Origin: Clavelina lepadiformis
Taxonomy: Eukaryota > Chordata > Ascidiacea > Aplousobranchia > Clavelinidae
Length of the DNA: 64,000 bases
Assembly (NCBI RefSeq): GCF_947623445.1
Contig: NC_135243.1
Coordinates: 16,742,501 to 16,806,500 of the forward strand
Direction: 5' to 3'
The position numbers and the translations under genes are program-made. Shown one piece after another: positions 10,401 to 21,958 of this stretch. A model generated the notes under the pieces. It did no database searches. It was given only the letters and a program-made list of their open reading frames with translations, and was not told the DNA's origin. The number at the start of each line of letters is the position of its first letter. The first letter of the stretch is position 1.

Positions 10401-13400
10401 CACTTTTTAACAGATCTCTGCTAAAACGGAAAAGTGATTTTTGCATTTCTGATGCCTATAACTTGTTAGTATTAGTAGAACTAAATCCAGTCGAAAATCT
10501 TTCGACTTTTATTATAAATATACTGTATATATGTAACCAAACTTTTTCTTAACCAGGAAACTTCCCGCTTGACAGCTAGTCATTTAGCTCTTTTGCCTCA
10601 ATAACTTTTAATTGCATTTTCTTTCATAAAAACACCCATCTTACTTCTATAAAACCCAAACGTAACTTAAACTACACTCGCCCAGCCGAGCGCGACACCT
10701 CACAAAACACAAATTCCATCAAAGAATCAACGTGGGACGCTGAATACTAATTAAGCGCTCGGGGTAGCGAGACGAGACTTCACTAGTGAAAAAATACGTG
10801 TACACATAAACATGTAAAATATAGCAGAGCGTGAACATGCATAAAAATGGCTAATGTGAACAATAGTGAAATAAAACAAATATAGACTACGTAACCAGAC
10901 AGACATAAAAATGATACAACAAAAAGAACACGTCCGACTAAATCAATCAATAAAAAGGGGTTCATAAAAACAGTGCACATTGAGATTGCTATAAAACGGG
11001 TGCCTAAAATAAATCTCGTGACATATATATATAATTATGTTATTATGTATAAATATGTTATTTTTCAGTTAATGATGAAGCAATGTTACGTTTCATATGT
11101 GACAAAACTGCTGTACCTTATTTTTCCAATCTTGTCTGGTTCATAGCAGAACATGTACGACTTGTAGACAAATGTGTGCGAAGTAATAAAAAGTAAGTTG
11201 CTATAAACTGAGTTCATAATTTTTTTTGAGTTGCTTTCTTGAAATATTGCTACTTTTAGCTTTTAGCTAAGTATATTCAGTATTGCTCCCTCACCCTTGC
11301 TGCTGTTTACATATAAGTGTGGTAGCCTAATATTTCTTGCGCTATTTCCGTGCATCACTTTGTTTTGTTTTTTTTTCCATTTAGTCACCAAGACAGCGAT
11401 CGTTTGCGAGATTTGGTTGCAGAGCATCTTGACCACATGCACTATCTCAATGATATTTTGGCTTTAAACAATAATCTTTTAAACGAAGTCCTCATTGAAC
11501 ATTTGTTGCACCGCCTTTTTCTCCCACTTTATGTACATTCGCTTGCAGATGGGGCTCCAGGCGACTCAAGTGTAAGCATGCAAGCCTTATTGCTATTACA
11601 TCTAGATAAGCTAAACAAAGAATAATGGAACTGGTTGATAGAACTACAATAAATGTACCATACTATACAGCAATTAAAGATTGGGTTGCTTATGATCCCA
11701 GCTTATTGAACAATAAACATCCAGATAATTTAAACTTGGTATGGGGTTCATCAAGCTTGAAGTACATTTGTTTTTTCTCGGCTGATGTAAGAAAAAAAGA
11801 AAATCAAAAGAAGAAGCCGAATTTCTGCCAGTTTATTAAATTTTATTGTGCAAACACTGTTCATATCACAGTATCACCATATCCTTAAACAAACAGTCTT
11901 CATATATTGAATTTCAACTTACTGAGTTGGAGCACAATTAAAATAGTTTGTTTTGTGGTTCCAGCATTGAAATACAGCTTTAAAATGACTATTCTGGTTA
12001 ATGTTAAGCTTTACTTTAAAAATAGTCCTCCAATTTCACTGCATTGCATTGTTTTAAAAAAAGAAAAATTATTTCTGGGTCCTTGACAATGTATCAGATT
12101 TTGATTACCTCATTAATGACCATGATGATTATCTATTTGATTATCTCGATTGTTTCTTTCATCAAGTGCCATTTGCATGGTTGTAGAAGTGTAAACTTTT
12201 CAAGATTTACCACACTGACAAGATGTTTAATATTTTTGCAGGATGTTCCAATGGTTAGCTCAGTGGTTGCTTTGTTTCTGCTTTCTCAGGTGGGTTTTGT
12301 GTGGTAAATCTTTAAAACTTTACTTAATAACTGCCTTACAAGTTTTAGTATGTCATTGTTTTGTGAATTCTTAAATTTCTAGGTTTTTCTCATAATCCAC
12401 CACCAACCCTTGGTACATCAGCTTGCCGAAGTAATATTTACCAAAGGTTTAGAAACATTTGTCATGAATAGTGAAGGAGTTGTAAGTATCTAATTTGAAA
12501 ATGTAATTATTTGTGAAACGGCAAAGCATAATCTTGGACTCAAAATTTTTGCAGTTCTGTTACTTTGATGCTTTGACATTTTTAGGCTATATGGTGTTGT
12601 GAAAATTTTGTACTTTTTCTAACTTTGTCTTATATTAAACCTTAAAGGCGACCAATCAACCAAATTTGTTAGAACCTCCAGAAAGTTTGGAAAAACTGCT
12701 TTCATCAAATATATTAAGAAAGAAGAGGAAACACAAAAGACCAAATTTCCGAAATACAGGTAAATTATATTATTATGTTAAATTTTAAATTTGCTGGTAG
12801 TGCTACACGTTGCATAGTGGCAAACTGCCAGTTACTCATAAATATATTTTATACAGACTCTGACGATGAACCAGAAGAAAGACACAATTCGGATTCAAGT
12901 GAAAATATTGATTTGCTTGATCAAATACCAGTTGGAACAGCAAGTCATGTTTTTGAGCAAGATCTAGAAGCTTCAAATGTGCCCATTGGTGAGTGATAAT
13001 CAAAATATAGGATACCTGGAATTCTATGCTGGATGAAATTACTTTACTACGGTTTTGGAACAGATTCTGTAAACTTTTCTCGACAAGAAAGTTTGTCGTC
13101 AACAGCAAGCACCACTCCACATACTCCTACAGACAGGTTTGTGGGACCATGTACTATTTTGAAGTACTGTGTACTTGAAGTAGGCTTTTTATTTAGTGAG
13201 TTCAGTGCTGTTTGCTTAAATAGTTTTGTCAACGATACTGAACAGTGCAATTATCGGTGCTCAAAATCTATTTCCGTGATCAAATTTATACACAGATCGA
13301 AGCACTAGGCCAATATAATGTATGGTACCATGTTGTGGTTTAATCTATTCGCATTTAATTATTAAATAATTTCTTTCACAGTCGACCATTTCTGGACACT

Positions 13401-16400
13401 ATTTACAGTGCATTGAACTGCACAGAAAATGACTATGATGCCCTGTTTGCTCTTTGCCTGCTCTATGCAATGCTTCATAACAGAGGCAAGTAACTTATTT
13501 TTTTTTCATTTGTAATTTCATCATTTCATGTCTGAAAGTGTTTTATTTTGTGTTTTAACTAATCCAATTTTCTACTTATGATGCTTACTGGAATGAGCAG
13601 GCACAGGTAAGAAAATGTAGCGTTTTGCTTGTTTTTTGCATTTACCCTTGTTGCTCAAAATCTTTTGAAACTTCATATCTGTAGCAAGCTGCATTTAAGT
13701 TATACTGCATGTCAATAGCGTGTTCATGAAAAAATTCAATTTTACTAAAAAACGATTTGCAATTTCACCACATGTCTTTGTGTTGAGTTTAGAGTGTAAA
13801 TGTTTTAAAAGAACACTCATGATTCTGTAATTGTATGTCAAAGCTTGTTACATGGAATTGCAAATTTAGACACCACACTTATGTGCACTGTGCAGCACAT
13901 GGCATCCACAACTTGAAGAAGATTATGTAAACTGCAACATGTAATACCATGATCATTTTAAGCAGTGTATGGCAGAAGTGTGGCACATTTTTAAACCTTA
14001 AACCACTTAAATTTCGGTTGTGGTTTTATCAGGGAGATAATTCTGAACACCAGCTGTTGTTTTTGTAAACTGGGTTTCAAGCAAGCTCAGGAACAAAATT
14101 TGAATCAGAAGCACATTATGGATCACCAAACTTTTTTTGGACAACTTTAGGTTCTAAAAATCAAATTACTTTTTTTATTAACGTTATGTTTTATCAGGGC
14201 TTGTATGGAAAGGGCGATAGAATTTCTAAAAAAGGATAACTGAAATTTAAATGAACACAAAAAATATGTGTTTTGAGGTTAACGTTTTTAGCAATACAGT
14301 AATAAAGCTGCAAACATAAGATCACAGTCTATATGACTGTAATGCATAATTAAAGAAAAAACGTTTTATTTTGTGAATATGAACAAAACATGCACTTGCA
14401 TGTAACACACAGTAACTTAATATTCTTGACATTTAAGATATTGCTTAATTTTCAAAAACTAAAATCCATCATATACTACTATATATATAATAAATATCTT
14501 CACAAGCATTGATACCTTTGAATGCCACAAGAATGTTTGAAATGTGCCATTCTAGTGCTCGATACTAACTAACATTCGTTGATTAAATTGTGTTTGAAGT
14601 TAGTGACTAATCATCCATTATGCTGTAATTACTTCACTCCATGTTGATATTTTCTTGCTTTGTTTACAACAATTAATGCCAATTGCATATATGACAAGTT
14701 AAAATGTGAAACTTTAAGCTTTTTTAACATTAAGTATGGAGACCGAAAATCATTTATTTAACATTTTCAGGAATAAACTGTGACTTGAAACAAGTTGTTG
14801 CACTTCAGAATCAAGCAAATGAGCAGCAGTTTGAATCATACAGTCACTGGTTAATTGAAAGGCTGCTTCGAATAATAAGCAAAGCTGTGAAACCAGGTTA
14901 GTACATTTACAGTGTGTGATAACTTGTGGCACAAATATTGCAGAATTTTTTTTTTTTTTTTTTGTAGAAAGTAAAGTTAGACTTGCCACACTCCGTCTCA
15001 ATTCACTTCTTCTCAGGGAATTAGGAATGAGAGATTGCCAGTGTGTTTTCTTTGAACAACATCTAACTACAATTGAGGTGTATAGAACATATAAGCTTGT
15101 CAATTGGTTTAAACAGCATCATCTTTCAAGTTTTATGCAGGATATTCTTAGGATTTCAATTTATTTTTTGTATTCAGCAATATCGATCAGAAAGTATAAA
15201 GAATTTGCAGTCCCGTCTCAAGGTAAAATACATTGTTTAAGTATTGCACACGGCACTAAAGTTCAATTAGAGATTATTTGTACACATTTTCAATGAATAT
15301 CTTTGAAATTTGATGAAGAACCATTAGTTTTAAAACATTCACTATTTCAGGAAGAAGAAATATTTTTAGATATTTTTGAAGATGAATACAGAACTTTCAA
15401 GGTAGTGTAAGAACGATTGCTGCCTCAAAAATTTTCGGGACATTTTAAGACACTCACTTCGTTGAAATGTTTCCAGAGCAAGCCATTAAATGTTGAGTAT
15501 CTGATGATGGACTCTTCTCTTCTCCTTCCACCAACGGGCACGCCACTCACTGGTATTGATTTCATCAAAAGGCTTCCTTGTGGACCGACTGAACAAACAA
15601 GGAGGGTAAGTATTTAATTATTCTTCATTATGCTGTTTAAAGCTTTACTTAAGTTCTTCGGTTCTGTCTTTGATTGACATGTTACTCATTTTTGCTTGAG
15701 ATTTAAAGAAAGGTTTAAATTTCAGTCAATAGGAGTATTTTTTACCCTTCGTGATCTTTCCCTGACCTTATGCAAGGAGGTCGAGACCCAGCTGCCACTG
15801 ACACGTGATGAAGATTTGATTAAAACTGATGACAAACTCGATCTGAGTATGATAATATCACCCGTATACCACCTTATAACTTACCACCTAAACATATTTA
15901 TGTTGTTTTCAGATGACAGTGATCTGATTGCATGCACTGTAGTGAAGAAAGATTCAAGACAGAGGAGGTTTCTTGTTGTTGAATTGTATCAACTTGTTCT
16001 TGTTGAACCAGACAGCAAACGTCTCGGTTGGGGAGTTGTGAAGTTTGCTGGCTTACTGCAGGTGGAGTTTTATTCAGATATGGCTCATGACAACATAAAA
16101 ATTTGTCGTAATTCTAGTATTTTCAGATAACTTTGATTAGTTCAGTGACTTACATTAAATAATATCAAGAAGTTGCCATGATTGTGTAGTTAATATAGGA
16201 TGTATAATTATTACAAGGACTGATTTAGTCCGCCATCGGGATTAAAATTGGGACCCAGTAACAAATTAGGCTTTTGTCACCTCAGCAACTTCAAAGTTAA
16301 ACATTGTCAACTGAAGTTTGGTATTTGTATTGTAAAATATATGGGAAGTATGTGGCTCTTATTAGGATATATTTCATGAAGGATGTGGAGGTAAGCAGTG

Positions 16401-17777
16401 ATGCCGATGACAGCCGTACACTGCACGTGACAATACACAATCCATCTGGTCTTAGGAGAGTGCCGATTCTTGCAGCAAACTTTGTTTTCGACGACCACAT
16501 TAGGTACAGTTCTTTGCTATTTGCATAATATTTTCTTCATGTACTTTGGCAAGCTCAGCCTAGTTTTGTTAATCTATGGCCATATGGCAAATGTTCTGTA
16601 TCTTTGTCTGACTTGTGTCCAAGACTGTAGCGTGCATAGTTGTTACGTAAGCTTACGGACATTTTCTGAAAGACTTACATGATCATGGTTGTCACAATGC
16701 GTCTTATGTAAGTTGGCCCCTTTGGTATATTTTGTTATAGATGCATGGCTGCCAAGCAACGGCTAACAAAAGGCAGGGGAAGAGCTCGTCACTTAAAGAC
16801 TCGTCGAATTGCTGTGTTGTTAGGTCTGTCCATAGAAACAAAAGAAGAACCTTTCTCCAATTATTTGAGCAGTGCGGGTACATCTCATATGCTTTATGGC
16901 ATAAGTTATGTTTTTGCCAGTGACTTTCCAGTTATATTCTTATTATTTATGTGACAATGCTTTGTTCTTCAGGTTATCATGGTACCCGCAGCAATTTTTA
17001 CAGTTTTGGTGAACGTCAGGGGTTTCGTTCAGATGGGCAACATCATAATTTCAACCAACGCGATCCCACACGCACCCCCACCGCCCGTGTCCATCCCTTA
17101 TTAAAAAAGCCAGGTCATGTTACCAACAGAATAGCAGAGTTACAACAGGGCAATCGTATAGGGAGTCTTGGTCTTCCTGTTTCTTCAAGTACCAGTTCTC
17201 CTGCCAGATCTCTATCCAATGCTCGTAGTAATGACTCTAGCTCCAGTAATGTGGAAGGTCACACTTCCAGTGATACTTTATCTCCTGGTCACGATTTAGT
17301 CAGTAGCAAAGAGCGTGGAAAGAGCCACAAACGCGAAGGAAGTGTGACGATCAGTTCAAGTGAACTTCCAGTGGAGGAATGCGGAGTTGAGATTGGTTTT
17401 GAAGGGGAAGCGGAGAACTCTGAGGATACGGAAGTGGCTTTAGATGCTGTTTCCCTCGATGCTATATCACTGGATGCCATATCACAAGACGCGATATCAG
17501 TAGGCTCGTTTACAATGGAACCCGTCACACAACAGCCATCTGCACAAAGTAATGCATAGGATTGTAATGTTACTCAATTCTTAATCACTTAAGGAATATA
17601 GTTACCTAAAACATTTCTAGCATAGTTTTCATTGGAAAACCGCCAAACACTGTTGTAGAGCCACGTTAAAGCATTTTCATTTGTCTAACATTGGACATAT
17701 TACTTTTCACAGGTTCCCCTCAAACGCCACAATCGAACGTCATTGATAGAAAGATTGAAAAATATGATATTGTTTAG
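7430..17777 (+). CDS. CLEC16A: CLEC16A/GOP-1/Ema homologue, endolysosomal trafficking and mitophagy regulator
   Basis: Twenty-four exons join in frame to 1031 residues (human protein about 1050): 7430-7497, 8703-8831, 9005-9138, 9453-9601, 9714-9819, 11069-11192, 11385-11571, 12242-12289, 12383-12481, 12648-12759, 12857-12988, 13064-13136, 13382-13485, 14771-14896, 14968-15077, 15178-15222, 15351-15401, 15477-15605, 15726-15846, 15913-16061, 16382-16503, 16741-16877, 16973-17548, 17713-17777. The FPL domain spans about residues 50-195, with [12 protein letters not shown] (54-65) and [14 protein letters not shown] (90-103). Later signatures are [13 protein letters not shown] (615-627) and [14 protein letters not shown] (719-732). 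The Ser-rich tail is divergent. Despite its name the family has no working C-type lectin fold. In animals it sits on endosomal/Golgi membranes; human CLEC16A works with RNF41/NRDP1 and USP8 in mitophagy, and worm GOP-1 activates Rab2. The start ATG opens a short exon ending NPHSLEHLR, like the family N-terminus. The last junction is the least certain; without it translation stops at 17559 (1013 residues). Confidence 0.95.
7875..7969. mobile_element. Truncated second copy of the 5937-6738 MITE, in CLEC16A intron 1
   Basis: About 95 bases are nearly identical to the left end of the element at 5937, including the GGGATGTGCCGCGAG terminus, the preceding TA and the ATTCGGGTTCG hairpin. Similarity stops abruptly after CGTATTAGAA, and no matching right end is visible before exon 2. 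It lies within the 1.2 kb first intron. The rest of that intron shows nothing I can name. Confidence 0.75.
9820..11068. other. CLEC16A intron 5, 1.25 kb with possible hAT-type element end
   Basis: The intron runs between a GTAAGT donor and a TTTTTCAG acceptor. Near 10236-10301 it holds a GC-rich patch (GGACCGCGGTCCGCCAGTTG, then AGTAGCCCTG). Read on the other strand this starts CAGGGCTACTCAACTGGCGG, which has the look of a hAT terminal repeat. No opposite end or 8-base duplication could be found, so the element call is weak. Confidence 0.35.
13486..14770 (+). other. CLEC16A intron 13, GC-AG splice type
   Basis: The exon ends AACAGAG and is followed by GCAAGTAA, with acceptor ATTTTCAG at 14770. 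The next exon continues the family sequence in the correct phase. No GT donor nearby keeps the frame. AG|GCAAGT is the normal consensus for the minor GC-AG class processed by the major spliceosome. The rest of this 1.3 kb intron shows no other feature. Confidence 0.7.
17440..17499 (+). repeat. In-frame 4 x 15-base tandem repeat in the CLEC16A tail
   Basis: Four consecutive 15-base units encode [15 protein letters not shown] and QDAIS within the variable C-terminal tail. Synonymous differences between units (GCT, GCC, GCG; TCC, TCA) show the repeat is not brand new. It falls in the Ser/acidic-rich segment that I take to be disordered. Confidence 0.85.
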
Positions 17778-20700
17778 AGATGCTGGATTGCTGATATTCC
17801 ACTGACAGACCATAGTTTTGATAAAATTGACATCGGCCTGTTAATATCGAAAACTTTTTCTTATTCAACTTACGTACCAAACGTTTCTTGATTTAACATA
17901 TAATTTCGTATTGTGCTTGTATATTTTGTACTTTGTATATCTTCAGAGCTATACACTGTAAAATAAGCAGCATGTGATTAGTATAATAACTGGAGAACTT
18001 TCATAAAATTTTATGCTTTTGTTTCTTCAAATATGCTCATATTTGATAACTACCAATATCTTTTGTAAATGTATCTCAAACCTTTCTATACTTTGGTATA
18101 TATTACGACAAAAACGCTTATTCAGAATTTCTTTAATTGGCGTATTTTATCTTTGTTTCAATTTATTCGTTTTGACGTGTTTATTGCTTGATATTTATAT
18201 ATTGTTCATAATTTCTGATTTTCCCTGTGCCGGTGCTTTGTTGTGTTACACCAAGTTTATTATCTTTAGTTGTAACTGTAAGTACTATTTTATAGGAATC
18301 GTGCAATAGCTTATTTTCTCTAATTCCGTACAAATTTATTTAGGTGTAAAGCTGATAATAATTAATCAATTAAATACAGAACAAGAGTTATATTGACCAA
18401 ATACATGCTCATCTTACTATTATAGTGACTCAAAAACTATATCTTACTTTTATCCCTAACGTAACAAGAATCCTAACTACATTTTAGCTATCCTATTCAT
18501 TAGTATTTCCTAAGACTCGCAAAATTACTGGAATATATTGGAATTATAAAGATATCACACCCCTTGTACAGTATGTTTGTGGTCACGGAATAGATTCTCC
18601 TTGGGTCGCATACAGATAAGCAGTTTTGCAAAGCGTCAACTGGTAGTTGATGCACCTCATGGAGCAGGCAACGAAAGCAATCGCTCCTTATAAACTGCAC
18701 GTATAGTTATGGAAATTATGTACAGGTTAAGTCATGATTAACAACAAATTTTCTTATAAATATGGTGAGTGAATGTGTAAGTTGTCATAGTCGGACTTTA
18801 AGGTCACGAGTTACATTTATCTGATTGGGCAGGCCAATTAAGTTCGGATGGCCGAAGGACAATCAGTGAAATACACATAAAGCGCAAGCGTGTATTTAAT
18901 GACATAAATAAAATTCCCACATATATTTAGTGGAGTGTATTATACTATTCAATGAGACGATGAAGATTTTTTGTCATTTGATAAGTACGTCTATATTTTA
19001 CTGAATCAGTTTTTTTCAGCTTTGTTGATATAATTTATGTTCTTTGGTATCCTAAAGTTGTTTTTGCTTTCTTCGACTTGAAATCGGGTTGTGGCGAAAA
19101 CATGTTTTCAAATACGAAACGTATCTTCCTTAATGCAGGGTAATTTCGCTTAACCAGTCGAACAGCTGAACATAAATGGAATCATATTGGATGTAAATTG
19201 GCAAATGCATGTGGTTAATGGAAATCAATATATGATTGAACAGACAACAGCAGCTTTCACCACGGTTAGATAGCGGTATTTAATGCGAGTTCAAAAACGT
19301 CGGATGTGCCACATTTCACAGGCCAGTGGAGATGTTGGAGGGTTTTCGTGTTAGTGGGCTACTATGAGTGCGACGCAGTCAGCCATTATTTAACTGACGT
19401 TTATTTAGGGAACATGAGAATTGGAACAGCTTTCCAAATGACTCGGAAAGCATTTGTTTTGTCTTGAAGTTTCTTTTATGTACTCTTATCTTGATAGCTT
19501 ATAAAACTGCTGGCATAGCTTCTTTGTTGCATTGGATTGTTTTTATAGCGTGTTATTTCGACGACACTACGGTCTCGGAAAGCGATGTTAAAATAATAAA
19601 GTATAATCGTCTATTGAAACGCAGAAACCTATGCAGGTTACCGTGTGTCATTGCTTCGTGTGCAGTGGGTGTAGGATATTAGAAAATACTACTAGGCCAC
19701 GTAATCAAGACATATCTGAGTAGTCGTTTCAGGAATCTGTAACGAAAATAAAATCTGTCAGGAATCTATCACGAAAAATAAAATGATTGATTGATTGAAC
19801 TCATAACCTCACATGTACTTTAACAAAAAAAGCAGGATCAGCTGACCATCAATCCATCATTATCAGCTGATACTTGCGAAAGCTTGTGCTGCGAAATTAA
19901 AAAAGTGAACGATAAAATGCCATCCAATAATACCCTGCTTTCTTACTTTAGTGATTATCTGATTATATACTGGTTTAACACGGTTCAGCCCCCATTAATT
20001 GAGTTTAAAGTAAGAGTAATAAAGATAAATCGCGATCACGAGTGATTTGATTAAACATCATATGAAGGAGCAAATTTCAGTAACCACAGTGTCAAGCAAG
20101 TTGTTTTCGCCTTAGAAGATACTGTCTATAGTCTATACTCTATATACTATAATCTATATGTATAACAGTGACGTCATTCGTGTGCCTGAAGGTCGTCGTG
20201 AAAGAATATTATAAACAGCTGAGTCAAACGGCACATTTATGCGGTCGGGCAGTGTACACAATGAATGGTGAAATCAAACAGAATGATGGCAGTTCGCTTT
20301 GCGTTACGAATTAGCTATCGAAGCGGAATTCAAACAAAGACACAGTGGTAAATAAGGGCGGTTTGGAATAGTGCAGTATATCGCGCACTGTACAGCCTAT
20401 GTTATAATAACTAGTCGGTAGAATTAATCGCATAAGCTAAGAGATTTAGTGTTCATTCATTTATTTAAATGATGACTAAGTATGGAATAGATCCTTTTAG
20501 ACTGTTTTCGCTTTAAAAAGAAAAATTTTCTTCCTTGAGTTAATACACATGAGTTAAGTGAAGGTCAATTTTGCTTATGTAGCCTAATCAATATGGTTGT
20601 TTTCTGTTTGTGACAAAGGTTCGGTGGTTTAATTTCTTTCCATGTCGGATGTCACGGAGTAACAACGGGTGCACTGGATACGCTTTTAGTCGTAAACAGT

Positions 20701-21925
20701 TGGGTAAATCATTAGCTAGGTGCTGTATCATATTTAAAAGCCGTGTCATTCGATTGGCGGAAAGGAAGCGATGTGTCATGCATAGACTTGCCTGCACATA
20801 GGCCTAGCAGTAAAACGAGAAAATAGTTTGTCGATTAGAGTCATGCTTCGAGAAAGAACGTCTGGTTTTCAAGTAATATTTTTCGGCAACCGCTTGAGGC
20901 GAAAAGGTTTTGGTAGCTACAATACGACTTAAAAACTTGAACTGAGAGATTGTAAGGTCACATTTCGCAAAAATATAAATACGATTTTATTGTTACATAA
21001 GTTAGTAATAGCTAATAGGTGTAGTTTATTACCATGCTAAGATATTTACTGTTAAAAACCAATGCATGATTATTAGTGGAGTATATAGTTTTAGCAATTA
21101 CTTACTTGATTTCAGGTTGAAAGCACCTTCTACGTCAGTTTGACGTGGCAGTAAAGATGCTATTTTTGGTAGTCATGTCATATGACAATATATTCATTAA
21201 CATCAAAACCAAAGCAATTCAAGCGTTTACGCTATAACAATTATAAAAATCGTTTTCAGGTTAGCTTCGGGCTCTGTATAGATTAGCAGTGCAGGTACTT
21301 CTGGTACTTTGCTTTTGGAGTTTTAATGATCGTGTTTAACTATGCACATAATGAATTCTTAAGTTAAGAACCGAATCTCTTCATATTCGAATCCAATTTT
21401 AGTATATTTTCCTAATTCTAGGAACCGGTTTTCTTTCAAAATTATTGTCAGTGCTTTATTGGCATACCGTATACGTAAGCTACTCGACTTTGACTTAACA
21501 TCGTAAAACTAAACACTATATGCGATACTCGCCATGATTTAGTAAACCACCAAATTATGTCAAATTTTATTGTTTCTTCAAACATTAATATCTTTATACA
21601 GGAGAAGGAAAAACATTGCTGGGGCCTGAATTTTTTAGCTTTCAAATTATTCCAGAATTAGATTCCAAATTCTAGATTGTAACTAAACGATATAAAATAG
21701 TTAAGTAGTCTAAATTGTACACTGCATCTCTAATTGTTGTGTATATCTGCAAAGAGATTACACAATGAGCTACGATCGTGACTGTCAAATAGTAGCTGAG
21801 CTTTGTCGTTTCTATTTGTATTTGGTTTTAGAAACATGTAATTATCTTTGTCAAAAATAACCTAAATGCCCTTATAGTTTTAGCACTCTTAAACTTGGTG
21901 ACTACGTATTGATATAAGAAGAATT
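17778..21925. other. Intergenic region between CLEC16A and the coiled-coil gene
   Basis: About 4.1 kb, AT-rich. It holds the CLEC16A 3' UTR and the upstream region of the next gene. No clear AATAAA follows the CLEC16A stop closely. A two-copy direct repeat lies at 19731-19786. The open frames (for example 18013-18309) are low-complexity hydrophobic translations of T-rich DNA, and I do not regard them as genes. Confidence 0.55.
19731..19786. repeat. Two-copy direct repeat, about 28 bases
   Basis: AGGAATCTGTAACGAAAATA and its following bases are repeated immediately at 19760 as AGGAATCTATCACGAAAAAT. The second copy is followed by a GATTGATTGA run. Function unknown. Confidence 0.6.
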
Positions 21926-21958
21926 ATGCCTTACCATCAAAGTTTGCTTTTAAAATGA
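21926..21958 (+). promoter_or_regulatory. Short upstream ORF overlapping the coiled-coil gene start
   Basis: An ATG at 21926 opens a ten-codon frame whose TGA (21956-21958) overlaps the main ATG (21955-21957) in the arrangement ATGA. If both lie on the mature mRNA, translation of the main frame would depend on leaky scanning or reinitiation. The 5' end of the transcript is unknown. Confidence 0.4.

Noticed and set aside
11572..11888. Extension of CLEC16A exon 7 and a following 87-codon frame
   Set aside because: The family sequence jumps from the end of exon 7 at AGT|GTAAGC to exon 8 at 12242 in phase. The extra frames do not resemble CLEC16A.
14916..15296. Continuous frame across CLEC16A exons 15 and 16
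   Set aside because: Reading through intron 15 puts exon 16 in the wrong frame. Splicing 15077 to 15178 restores [15 protein letters not shown], which leads into the conserved [11 protein letters not shown].
18013..18309. 98-codon hydrophobic frame that could be read as a small membrane protein
   Set aside because: The Leu/Ile/Phe-rich translation comes from T-rich intergenic DNA. There is no supporting context.
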